From Henckelia pumila (lineage: Eukaryota; Streptophyta; Magnoliopsida; Lamiales; Gesneriaceae), in NCBI RefSeq assembly GCF_033568475.1, contig NC_133121.1, forward strand, positions 1,054,001-1,118,000: DNA of 64,000 nt, read 5' to 3'. A model generated the notes under the pieces. That model was not told the DNA's origin, did no database searches, and was given only the letters and a program-made list of their open reading frames with translations. Position numbers and translations under genes: made by a program. Shown here piece by piece: positions 11,438-22,689 of this stretch (position 1 is the first letter of the stretch; the number at the start of each line of letters is the position of its first letter).

Positions 11438-14415
11438 ATGTACGGCCGTGATCCATGGGGAGGGACGCTGGAGATTGCGGCTGATTCCGCCACCGACGAT
11501 GACCGGAGCAGGAATTTGCATGATTACGACAGGGCGGCGCTGTCCCGGCCGCTGGACGAGACGCAGCAGAGCTGGCTGCTTGGTCCAGGGGAGCAGAAGA
11601 AGAAGAAGTATGTGGATCTGGGATGCATTATCGTCAGCAGGAAGCTCTTTGTGTGGACGGTGGGGACTATTGTCGCCGCTGGATTGTTGGCTGGATTCAT
11701 CACTCTGATTGTTAAGACTGTGCCTCGGCATCACCACCGCCCGCCGCCGCCGGATAATTACACTCTTGCGCTCAACAAGGCTCTCATGTTCTTTAATGCT
11801 CAACGCTGTAAGTGAATACGTTACTGTTGGTCAGCATTTTATATTTAATAGTAGGCTGTTGAATTTGCTATTGGATTGACTGGATCTCATGAATCTGGAT
11901 AGAGAAATGTTAGATTTTGAGAATTAATCATGAATGAATATAATATTGATAATAGATGTAACTTGTAAGGAGGGGAGATCAACAGTGGTATATATATATA
12001 TTTACAATTGTATTGATTTGTCTGAATGATTATGATTTTCGATCTTATCAGTTTCATCGGGATCGAAGGCTGTGAATTACATATTTTCTGATGTTCGATA
12101 TTAATTTTTGCAGCTGGAAAACTACCAAAGCATAATAATGTATCATGGAGGGGAAACTCGTGTGTAAACGATGGAAAGTCTGATTCTACTACTCTGTTTA
12201 AAGATCTGTCTGGTGGCTATTACGATGCTGGTGATGCGATCAAGTTCAATTTCCCTCAATCTTTTGCGATGACAATGTTGAGTTGGAGTGTGATCGAATA
12301 CAGTGCAAAGTATGAAGCAGCTGGAGAACTTAATCATGTCAAAGATATTATCAAGTGGGGTACTGATTACTTCCTCAAGACCTTCAATAACACTGCCGAT
12401 ACCATAGATCGAATTGTGATGCAGGTAGTTAGTTATCTATGACTTGTTTAAAGTTCAATTTTTTGTACTTAATTATTGAAAGAGAAAAGTTTGTGTAACT
12501 TGATATTTGATCACTTTGCCCGACGGAAGTTGCTCAAGAAATTGGTGTCCTTGATATTTACTTTCTAATTATTCTTTCTTGGTGTAGGTTGGTGCAGGTG
12601 ATACCACGGGGGGATCGACAACCCCCAATGATCATTACTGTTGGACTCGCCCAGAGGACATTGATTATGAGAGACCTGTTCTTGAATGTAGTAGTTGCTC
12701 GGATCTTGCTGCGGAAATGGCTGCTGCTTTGGCTTCTGCCTCCATTGTTTTCAAGGACAATAAGGTCTACTCGCAGAAGCTTGTCCATGGAGCCAGAACC
12801 CTATTCAAATTTGCGAGGGATCAGCGTGGTAGATACAGTTCTGGCAACGAGGCGTCCATTTTCTATAATTCCACCAGTTACTGGGATGAATTTGTGTGGG
12901 GTGCATCTTGGCTCTATTATGCTACTGGGAATTCTTCCTATCTTCAGCTTGCCACAGCTCCTGGTCTTGCAAAACACGCCGGTGCTTTTTGGGGAAGCCC
13001 GTTTTATGGTGTGCTGAGTTGGGAAAATAAGCTTGCTGGAGCTCAGGTAATGTGAAATTAAGATGGCATTCTGCCGAACATTGTTACACATTGCTGTGTC
13101 AATGGGTTTGCCTGATTGTTGATGAAATTGAAACTATTCGCACGTAGGTGCTTCTGAGTCGTCTAAGATTGTTCCTGAGCCCTGGTTACCCATATGAAGA
13201 AATTTTGAGTACATTTCACAACCAGACCAGCATTTTCATGTGCTCGTTCTTGCCAGAATTTTCAACATTTAACCGAACGAAAGGTAATCAACTTTACTTC
13301 CTTGGAACTTATCCAGAGCAAGTAGTTCAGTTCTGTAATGTTTCTGATTAAAGTTTTTGTGCACCTTTGGCAGGAGGCATGATCCAATTAAATCATGGAG
13401 CGCCTCAGCCTCTTCAGTATGTAGTCAATGCAGCGTTCCTTGCAACATTGTTTAGTGACTATATGAAGGCTGCCGATACTCCTGGGTGGTACTGTGGACC
13501 ACATTTCTACTCAACTGATACTCTTAGGGAATTCGCTCAGACTCAGGTACTACATGATTGAGTATCATAAAGCATGCTCAAGTGCTAGGCGAAGCAGGCC
13601 AGCACAGGCACACACCTTAGAGAAAATAAGCATATTAATGGATAATATACTGAAAGTATAAATATTTGAAGAAGATTTATTACATCATTCAATTTGAATG
13701 TCAAACTTTTGAATGACATTAATTTACTATGGTTTCTACACGACAAATAAACATTATTAATCTGCATTTTTTTTGAATTCACCATCACTACATTTAAGGC
13801 CAACTTTAAAGCCACTTTAGGCATTTGAAGCACCGTGGCTTGTGCTTCATGGCCAATGTACGTCATGAAGGTTTGCCCTTGCTTACTTGATGTGAGGATT
13901 GAGCCTTGAGCCTGAGTACATGTGCTTTTGTTAACTATGACTCTTCCTTCTTATAATGTTGGCAAATTTATCAAGGAGTATTAATGGAGCTTGTGTCATT
14001 ATTCACCTTTCAGATTGATTACATTCTTGGTAAGAACCCAAGACAGATGAGTTATGTGGTGGGATTTGGAAACCACTATCCAAAGCACGTTCACCATAGA
14101 GGGGCATCAATTCCTAAGAACCAAGTCAAGTACAGCTGCACAGGAGGATGGAAATGGAGGGACTCGACGAAACCAAATCCAAATATTCTTGTCGGAGCCA
14201 TGGTTGCTGGTCCGGACAGGCAAGATGGTTTCCATGACGTGCGAACAAATTACAATTATACAGAACCAACACTCGCAGGCAATGCTGGATTAGTTGCAGC
14301 TCTTATTGCTCTATCTGGAGGTTCTACCATGGAAATCGACAAGAACACCATTTTCTCTGCAGTGCCACCCATGTTTCCAGTACCTCCACCGCCACCAGCT
14401 CCATGGAAGCCATGA
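11438..14415 (+). CDS. KOR1: KORRIGAN-type membrane endo-1,4-beta-glucanase (GH9A), 616 aa
   Basis: Six exons: 11438-11807, 12114-12424, 12588-13046, 13148-13283, 13374-13546, 14014-14415. All introns are GT-AG and the joined frame is 617 codons. The N-terminus [13 protein letters not shown] and [15 protein letters not shown] are near-signature KOR1 sequences. A cytosolic tail of about 70 aa is followed by one membrane segment (about 71-92, type II) and a proline-rich stem (RPPPPDNY). The GH9 catalytic domain holds [13 protein letters not shown], the histidine motif [17 protein letters not shown] and the glutamate motif [15 protein letters not shown]. The end [10 protein letters not shown] is typical. 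KOR1 works with the cellulose synthase complex at the plasma membrane and Golgi. Length matches the family (Arabidopsis KOR1 is about 621 aa). The cytosolic tail keeps the LL and YVDL sorting-type motifs. Confidence 0.95.
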
Positions 14416-14639
14416 GTTGACGCCATAGTTTTTCATCGTGCGTGACAGTCAACATTCAAAGTGGTATTTTATCCTTTTTTTTCCCCCTGTTATCTTTTTC
14501 ATGTTTTGGGATGTCAATTACAAAAAAGAAAAACTCACAGGCTTATATAGGATGGTTAGAATAGGAGGGTTGGACTGCTTGAAGAAGAATTTGGGGCCAA
14601 TGTCATGTAATTCAATGCTGTGATATATATAGTATGTAT

Positions 14640-15470
14640 GTATGAAACGGACCTTTATTCTTTTGATATTATAGTTTGAAAGTAAACATTCTGCATTTTT
14701 TAATTTGACCCTATGTTGGATTAAAAAAAATTTGGACCCACCTCTGTGTGCAATACCATCATCTGTGCATGGTTCAGGAGAACTCCTCCAATGCATCAGA
14801 CAGATAATTTTCTTCTAAAAATATGTCCGAAAAGTAATTTGTTAAGCTCATTTCTTGCGGAGCCTTAGTTTTATTTATGCAATTTAAATTTAAATTGCCT
14901 CTCCACTGGCTAAACAGGATCCAACTTTATTTAATTCTGTATGGAGTGAGACTCATTTGTGATAATAAGACCGTTGGATAGTTTTTTACTGGTTTGTTTT
15001 TTATGTTGAGTTCAAAATGGGCCGAATTTCCAAGATGGGCCGAATTTTATGTTGAGATTGCTTTTAGAAAATATTGAGAGGGAAAAGCTAAAAAAATGCA
15101 TTTTAGAAGCAATATCAATTATCTAGCACTACCATAGTATTTGTGACTTCAAGATCACAGATTGGAGAGTCAACAGTCAACACTGATACAACTTTTCCGC
15201 CAACTCAGAAAAAACGGCCGTACTCATAATTTAATGTATTGTATCATATTTTTTGACCTTTTTTATTCATTTTTATAATTTTAAGTTTTGCAAAAAATTG
15301 TCTTCAGTGATAAAGAAACAAAAAATTTTGAGAGATGACCAATGATGGAAAAACGTATATTATTCTGGTAAAAATGTTTTTCGACATTATGTTGATTTTT
15401 AAATAATCTATTTTCATTCTATAATTCCACATTGACCTAAAAAATCATTAATTTATTTTAATCCAATTTT
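14640..15470. other. Intergenic DNA between the two KOR genes
   Basis: 3' flank of the first gene, then AT-rich DNA. No gene seen. It includes small local repeats such as GATGGGCCGAATTT-like sequence (about 15017-15050). Confidence 0.5.
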
Positions 15471-15477
15471 TAGGTAT

Positions 15478-15670
15478 CGTAGAAAGATGAATTATCATGG
15501 TAATGATAGTTTATTAATTCAAAATGATATTTTACCTCAAATATTAAATACCCACAACAACCGAACACGTAACAGTAGAAAGATAATGCTATCATGGTAT
15601 GATAGTTTATTAATTCAAAATGATATTTTACCTCAAATATTAAATACCCACAACAACCGAACACATAACA
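15478..15670. repeat. Two-copy tandem repeat, period 96 bp
   Basis: GATAGTTTATTAATTCAAAA occurs at 15505 and again at 15601. Each is followed by the same ATGATATTTTACCTCAAATA and ACCCACAACAACCGAACAC. The two copies are nearly identical, so the duplication is recent. The open frames on both strands here are by-products. Confidence 0.9.
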
Positions 15671-15811
15671 TTCTTAATTTAAGTCTGAGAAAAGATTGGA
15701 TTTCGTTGGCACTTTCTTAACGTCATTTAAACGAGCAATAATTCCCCCACCATTCTATATTACTAATTTCTATAAATAATAATTTAATTTGATAAAAGTT
15801 TTAAATCCCCT

Positions 15812-15868
<57 letters not shown>

Positions 15869-16291
15869 ACCTGCATATTGCAGATCACGCTGAATTGGGA
15901 GAGTTCACATGCAAAAAAGTCAGCTTGTCCAATAGGCAATAACTAATCTTATTTATGATATTCTGTTGACTTCGTCCACTCATATCCATACTTAATAGGA
16001 CTAAAAATGATATTTTTTTAAATAACAAATTCGAAATTTATGCACAAATCTTTTTAAAATAAACATAAATATATCTTTAGATACATCAACTATAGTCTCA
16101 TTCACCTTTTTTTCAGCAAAGTCTAATATAATTTCTCAAAAAACGTTTGACTTAATTGCACATGAAAAAAATAAAACTGATAAAAAAAGCTCCCAAAACC
16201 TCCCATGCATTCACTCTGATACAAAAATTTAGCAAATCCATCCTCCCCAGCAATCCCTTTTTGTCTTCGATCCATTTCAATTCTTGCGAAA
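15671..16291. other. Upstream region of the second KOR gene
   Basis: AT-rich, with an (AT)n run at about 15806-15866. No clear TATA box could be chosen. Confidence 0.4.
15806..15866. repeat. (AT)n microsatellite
   Basis: About 30 uninterrupted AT/TA units. Confidence 0.95.
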
Positions 16292-18454
16292 ATGATATAT
16301 GCGGACAACAATGAGGCGGCAGCATGGCGGCAGCTGAGTTCCGGTGGAGAACAGACAAAGAAGATGAATACCAAGAAGTTCCTTGTGTACATTCTACTGC
16401 TTATTGTTGCCACTGGATCAATCGCATTGATCGTTAAAACGTCGTCAATCAGCGGAGTCCGTACCAGAATCTCCCCGCTTAGTAGAGCGACCGAAAACGC
16501 CAACTTCCTAAGACGGAAGATTACACACCACCGGCGGCCGCCGCGGGTCAATTACACCGCAGCTCTGAGCAAAGCGCTCATGTTCTTCAATGCTCAACGT
16601 TGTGAGTAAATGCTCGGTTTGAAGGAAAACTCTCATATTTTCTTGAAATCAATCTTGTTTCATATCTCTGTTCTCAGCGGGAAGACTACCAAAGACCAAC
16701 AACGTGCCATGGAGGGGAGACTCATGTGTAAAAGACGGCATCTCTGATTCTTCATCTTTATTCAGTGATCTGGCCGGTGGATATCACGACGCGGGCGACG
16801 CGATCAAGTTCAATTTCCCTCAAGCTTTCGCCATGACAATGCTGAGTTGGAGCGTGATAGAATACAGAGCAAAGTATTCAGCAGCCGGAGAACTTGATCA
16901 TGTCAAAGGAGTTATCAAGTGGGGGACTGATTACTTGCTCAAAACTTTTGACAACACTGCTGATATCATTGATCGAATCGTGTCGCAGGTAATGCACAAA
17001 AGCATATTGCACTTGTTTGGCTCTGATTTATTAAGTAGTATATTGAGTTTTCTTGGTAGGTTGGAGTAGGCAATACCTGGGGACGACCGGTCCGCAATGA
17101 TCACTACTGTTGGACTCGTCCAGAAGACATTGATTATGATAGACCAGTTTCCGAATGCCTTAGTGGCTCGGATCTTGCCGCGGAAATGGCTGCTGCTTTG
17201 GCCTCTGCGTCCATTGTATTCAGGGACGACAAGGCGTACTCGGAAAAGCTTGTCTATGGTGCTAAAACTCTCTTTAAATTCTCTAGGAGGCAGCGCGGTA
17301 GATACAGCTTGGGTGGTGATGCCCAAGTTTTCTATAATTCCAATGGTTACTGGGATGAATTCATTTGGGGTGCAGCTTGGCTGTATTATGCTACTGGGAA
17401 TTCTTCCTATCTTCTACTTGCTACAACTCCTGGTATTGCTAAACACGCAGGTGCTTTTTCCGGAGGCCGTTTCAACGGTGTACTGAGTTGGGATAATAAG
17501 CTTGCTGGAGCTCAGGTATTCATATTAAAACATACCTGATTCAGCACTTTCTTTCATTAGACCATTCAAAGGATTTCGATTAGCTAGTTTCAAACTGTAG
17601 GTTCTTCTGAGTCGTTTAAGGATATTCCGTAGCCCTGGTTATCCGTACGCGGGAATTTTGAGAGCATTTGAGGACCAGACCAGAACATTCATGTGCTCAT
17701 TCTTACCAGATTTCTCAAAGTTCAACCGAACAAAAGGTAAAAAAAATAATCTCTACTTGCAACGTATCGACTATAAATATTTCAGTTCTGTGAGGTTTCT
17801 GAATGAATTATTGCTTGATCTTTGTACAGGAGGCATGATCCAATTAAATGACGGAAAACCTCAGCCTCTTCAGTTTGTAGTCAACGCAGCCTTCCTTGCA
17901 ATGCTATTTGGTGATTACATGAAAGCTTCCGAGACACCGGGTTGGTTCTGTGGATCCCAGTTCTACACATCTGATGTCCTCCGCCAGTTCGCCCAGAAGC
18001 AGGTACCAGACACACTCTTTCTAATTGAAACAATGTTTCAATTCGTTGCATATAGCTAGTGATATTGTGTATGTTTCAGATGGATTACATTCTCGGTAAG
18101 AACCCAAGAAATATGAGTTATGTGGTGGGATTTGGAGAGCACTACCCGAAGCACGTCCACCATAGAGGTGCATCGATTCCTAATAACCAGTTCAAGTATA
18201 GCTGCACGGGAGGATGGAAGTGGAGGGACTCATCCAAGCCAGATCCTAATACTATCGTTGGAGCCATGGTTGCTGGTCCGGACAGGGACGATGGTTTCCA
18301 TGATGTGCGTGCAAATTACAACTATACAGAACCGACTCTTGCAGGCAATGCTGGCTTAGTTGCAGCTCTTGTTGCTCTCTCTGGAGATGCAAACCTAGGG
18401 ATAGACAAGAACACAATTTTCTCTGCAGTGCCACCCCCGTTTCCACCACCATAA
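16292..18454 (+). CDS. Second KORRIGAN-type endo-1,4-beta-glucanase (tandem paralog), 586 aa
   Basis: Six exons: 16292-16601, 16678-16988, 17060-17515, 17601-17736, 17830-18002, 18080-18454. Splice phases are the same as in the gene upstream, and exons 2, 4 and 5 have identical lengths (311, 136, 173), so this is a tandem duplicate. The catalytic domain keeps the GH9 motifs [28 protein letters not shown] and [15 protein letters not shown]. Exon 1 has diverged: the cytosolic tail is only about 29 aa ([19 protein letters not shown]) and lacks the LL and YVDL motifs. A membrane segment follows at about 30-47, then an extra basic stem with SLGA-like and RRK patches. The end is shorter (PPPFPPP). 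It resembles the KOR2/KOR3 type of short-tailed paralogs and looks functional. Confidence 0.92.
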
Positions 18455-19035
18455 ACTTCTTTGAAGCCATCATCTTACTTCATCATATTTCATTCAGTTT
18501 TGGTTAATAAGATTAAGATATCAAACAATGGATGCAACATGCGTGTGACCGACCGCGGCTTGATTGTATCATCATCGCGATTCTTATAGGGGGTGGGTGT
18601 GGAGTCTCGCTAGTTACATATAGCCAGTCACTTCATGTTCTAAATAATTTGTTTAATCTTTGATTACTTTGCTTGAATTCAACAAAACATTTCATACAAG
18701 AGATTAATTATAACTCTTCAAGCATAGCTTCACGATAGAAGATATTGGAATACATGCTGTAAACTTCAAGAACTTGTTCTTATGAAGTGAAGATAAAAAT
18801 ACTGCAAAGACATATAGTTCACCTATGTCCGTAATGCTTTACAGGCAGCTATTTTTCAGCTCATTCTGCCCACGGAGTTCCTGCCTCCCATTTAACAATA
18901 CAAATTTGAGCAGTCCACTACCACATCCGTTTCTTGAGAATAGAAACCATCACCTGCTGGTTGCCAGTCAACAAGAAATTCCATGAGTTCCTGTGAAGAT
19001 GAAAGCCTCCAAAATACTATTTTATTATAGTTTAC
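18455..19035. other. Convergent intergenic region; 3' flank of the NLR gene
   Basis: The 3' ends of the glucanase gene (plus) and the NLR (minus) face each other here. On the minus strand GAAAG|GTAAGTAAAC at the NLR stop is a good donor, and CATCTTCACAG at about 18990 is a possible acceptor. An alternative last exon of the NLR may therefore lie at about 18915-18990. Confidence 0.45.
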
Positions 19036-22000
19036 TTACCTTTCTGTGATATAAACAGTAAGCAAATCATTGCCCATGTTTTGGTGTTCTTCTTGTATTT
19101 GCCTTGCAGATTTTACAGCAGACTCCCCACAACAATGCAATTCAATCTTCTCTAGTAGAGGAGCTTCACCTATGTCATGAGGAATTTCTGTCAGCGATCT
19201 GCAATGCCTCAAGACAATGTGTTGAAGGCTTGGAAAATGAGTGCCATTGGACTCCCAGCGCACAAGATCTGTGCTTCCAATTTGCAGGAATTTGAGACGA
19301 CGAAAACCACCTTCTGTTGATTTCCACACTGGTCCAGAGAAGGCATAATTTTTAAGCTTGAGCACTTCTAGTTTGGGTAAGAGACTCAATTTGACCATAT
19401 CTTCCCATGGATATGAGGTCCCACTCAGGCTCAATTTCAACAGCTTTGGAGGGAAAACATTACACGATGGAAAACGATCAGCTCTAAGTATTCTAGTGAC
19501 AAATGGGTTAGAGAAAGTGTACTTTAGTGACTCGAGTTCTGGTAACCATAAAAGATATTTGAACCACCCACGATGTTCCTTGTCATCTTCAGTTTCAAAT
19601 ATTCCCAATTTCATCAATTTGGGCATGGACTGAAACACTTTCTCAGAACAACTTTCAGGGCGTATTGTAGATAGAGAAAGTAAATTTGGAAGTAAACTGA
19701 ATTTTGACAAGTTCGGAATCTCATCACGCGACCTTGAAATAATTCGAGGGCGCGAATTTTCCGAAAAAGGCAGACCACTGCTTTTTATATGAAAATGTCT
19801 CATGTCCAACATTTTCCATAATTCCAAGGGTAAAAGGCCATCCCAATTGGAGTTTACTATCAAAGACTGTAGATTGTGAAGTTTATTAGACGAAAATAAA
19901 TCGCCTAATAATTCTACTATGGTTAGTGCCAAGTATCTCAAATTAAATAAACATTTTATCTCTTGTGGTGGCCTCTGAAGATGTAAAGACATTATATCCA
20001 ACACTCTAAGTAGTTTGAAGCCAGTGGCCATCCAAAATTTAACGATTAGAGTTTCAAAGCAAAAGCATGAACGAATGAATCGAAGTGATTTACTAAAGTA
20101 TGTATTCCCAAAAATGGCCGAGGACGGATTCTCAAAATCAATCATAACATCATCAAACGCAACATCCGACAACCACTCTTCATAAGATTCAAAGTACCTT
20201 TGCTGAAAAAAAGCTGCATGGAATGAGATGCGTGTCAGACAGTGAGGAAGTGATCGCAAATGTTTGGCACTATCAATTATACCAAAGAAGTTACTTTTAT
20301 GAGATATTCTTAGGCTCAAGCCTCTCATGAGGTCATGGATGTAACATATCTTGATCCTGCCATTGGACCTCTTTTTTACCATGACAAGACTTCTAGCTGT
20401 GAGATCCTCCAAGTAGTCCTCAGCCACTTCTTCCAATGTTTTTCCAGTCACAGGAAGAATAAAGCCCTCAGCAATCCATAACCAAATCAATTTCAGAACA
20501 GGGATGCCGTAATCTTCCGGAAAAACTCCCATATAAAGGAAACATGCTTTAAGTGGATCAGACAAATGGTCATAACTTAAAGCAAGAATGTTTTCGCAAT
20601 TCTGAGGGTCTTTCATCACCAAAGAGCCCACACTTTGCTCAACTTCCTCCCAAACTTTTAGTGTCTTGTCCATCTTTAATAAAAGCCCTCCAACCACCAC
20701 TATTGCAAGGGGCAATCCTTGACATCTCCATGCTATTTGCTTTCCAATTCTTATCAATTCTTGGGGGCAGGATTGGTTCACAAAGACCTTTGAACAAAGT
20801 AGTTCCCAACTTTCACCTAGACTTAAATGTTGCATGTGGTGGGGAGGGGTATCTGGACTCACATTAACAGCTACAATCAGCCGACTAGTCACTATAATTC
20901 TACTACCATTTTTATCATCTGGAAATATCATCCTCAAATCATTCCAATCTTTTTCCTCCCATATGTCATCCAATATGATGAGATACCTCTTACCCTTCAA
21001 ACATTGGTACACAAGTTCTCTTAATTGTTCGTGGCTACATTCACACATTTTATCTGACAGAGTGGTTATGTAACTTAGTAGGCCCAACAACACTTCTTTA
21101 ACTCGATGGTGTTGTGATATAGTTACCCAAACACGGACATAAAAGTGGTGCCTAACAAGAGGATCTTCATACAATTTTCTGGCGAAAGTCGTCTTGCCAA
21201 TACCAGCCATACCAGTGACTACAAAAACTTGAAGCTTTAATGGCAGTCCAGTCAAACAACCAAGCATTTTCACCGAATCATTTTCAAGGCCCACCAGTTT
21301 GCCCCCATCCATTTGGGATCTGTGTGACGTGTTCAGGGGAGTAACGGACTTACCTAATTTACAAGAATAAACTAATTAGTCGTGTATTTAATGGTTTTAC
21401 AATTTTTTTTAATCACATGTCATAATTAACGGATTCACTTGAGTTTCAGGAGACCGTCACAAAGTTAGAGATCCTAAATGTGACTTGGCTAAAAGCCGAG
21501 AAACAACAAAAGAAAATATATTTTCTACATGCAAATCTATATGTATATACATATGATAGTGTGTTTCCAATGGTGAAAAGACACAATCTTTATGCTCATT
21601 TCTTCTAACTATAAAATGACAATAAATTACAAATAAAAACACAATCTGTGCTCATTTCTTCTGACTATAAAATGACAATATATTACAATTAAATAATTTT
21701 TTTGATTCAGAAACTTGTTTAATTTTGAGTTTTTGTCTATTAAGTTTTCAAATTTTTGTTTTGATGCACTGATTTTAAATTTTTTGTTATTGGTCCAATT
21801 TTTGACACGCCATCGACCAAATTAACAACTTTCGATGACACATGAGCATTTTCCGGTGCCACTTGTTCACTTCGACAAATTAGGACTAAAAACCAAAGCA
21901 TTTCAAACGATCACAGGACATGTTTGACCAAAAAAACATTTTTCAAACATCACAGGACTTGCCTAATTTTCCAAGAATGAGCTAATTAGTCATGTATTGG

Positions 22001-22635
22001 ATGGTCTTGAGATTCCATCTTGATTCGATGTAGCTTACCTGCAATAGATGATCCATCATCCTCCACAAAATTCTGGGTACTTTGTCTGTCAGCAGAAATC
22101 TTCTGTAATTCTTCATTGATGCAAGCAGTCTCTTCATTCATCAGTTCCAACCCTTTTGATGTCATGCTCAGAAAGTCTTCTGGAAAAGGTGATGACATAT
22201 CATCCAAATGTCGGTTTGCCCCTAGTTTTTCCAAGATCTAATTACATACAAAATAATGCAAAAGGAACTTAAAATCAAACAAACTTTGACACTAACAGTT
22301 AGAATCATACAACAGCAGTACATTCAGCTAAATAAATTCTGAATACATCTCACATCAATTGTATGCCGGTCTATATAAGATCCGGCTCTGTGAACAACAT
22401 CTGTGATCCGACTCTCGAATCGTTTAATCAAATCCGGATCGTAAAAGCCTTCGGCGGTGGAATCTCTGAGTCTGAGCAAGGAATCCATCAAACAAACATT
22501 TTCGTACAGAAATTGAAGGCCCTGTTTCCACTCGGGAAGCCCTAAAAATTCGCCGAAATCATAAATTCGATTGAAGGAACTCAAGAGCCATCGTAAATCC
22601 TGCATCAACGGAACTACTGCACCGTACGTCGCCAT
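19036..22635 (-). CDS. CC-NB-ARC-LRR disease resistance protein (NLR, R1-like), 932 aa
   Basis: Three exons on the minus strand: 22635-22354, 22237-22039, 21353-19036, giving 933 codons. The N-terminal Rx-type coiled coil ends with an EDVID-like region (RFESRITDVVHRAGSYI). NB-ARC motifs are all present: P-loop GMAGIGKTT (about 208-216), RNBS-A YVRVWVTISQ, kinase-2 LIILDDIW (285-292), RNBS-B NGSRIIVTSR, GLPL (373-377) and RNBS-D CFLYMGVFPEDYG (430-442). The MHD site reads IHD (499-501). About 12 irregular LRRs follow to an end typical of R1-like proteins (QIQEEHQNMGNDLL). Such proteins detect pathogen effectors inside the cell and trigger cell death. The exon 3 start was chosen at AAATTAG|GTAAGTCC because it alone keeps the phase and has no stop. 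The gene looks intact. Confidence 0.9.
21346..22013 (-). repeat. Direct repeat of the NLR intron-2 acceptor region, copies 609 bp apart
   Basis: About 57 bp around the intron 2 acceptor (21346-21402, GGACTTACCTAATTT on the plus strand) is repeated at 21955-22013 (GGACTTGCCTAATTT). Both share CTAATTAGTC.TGTATT. On the coding strand both copies offer an AATTAG acceptor, but only the downstream copy leads into an open frame joined to NB-ARC. Confidence 0.75.
21581..21690. repeat. Two-copy tandem repeat (period about 58 bp) inside NLR intron 2
   Basis: ACACAATCT..GCTCATTTCTTCT.ACTATAAAATGACAAT occurs at 21581 and 21639. It lies in the intron between NLR exons 2 and 3. Confidence 0.85.
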
Positions 22636-22647
22636 ATCTGCGTGTGT

Positions 22648-22670
22648 TTGACTGAGGAATCTCTAGTCAA
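22648..22670. promoter_or_regulatory. Paired W-boxes before the NLR start codon
   Basis: TTGACT on the plus strand at 22648-22653 and its reverse (AGTCAA) at 22665-22670 form two inverted W-box cores 13-35 bp upstream of the NLR ATG. WRKY factors bind TTGAC[CT] and commonly control defence genes. The sites may fall in the 5' leader, so a role is inference. Confidence 0.4.
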
Positions 22671-22689
22671 CTCTTTCAACACGATTTTC

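Noticed and set aside
12589-13017. Second open frame over KOR exon 3 (also 17097-17486 in the paralog)
   Set aside because: Shadow frame; the correct frame carries the conserved GH9 sequence.
15478-15670. CRISPR-like repeat
   Set aside because: Two direct copies with no spacer structure in a plant genome; a plain tandem duplication.
15470-15720. Overlapping open frames on both strands
   Set aside because: Produced by the 96-bp tandem duplication.
20553-21073. Plus-strand open frames opposite the NLR
   Set aside because: Shadows of the NB-ARC exon on the other strand.
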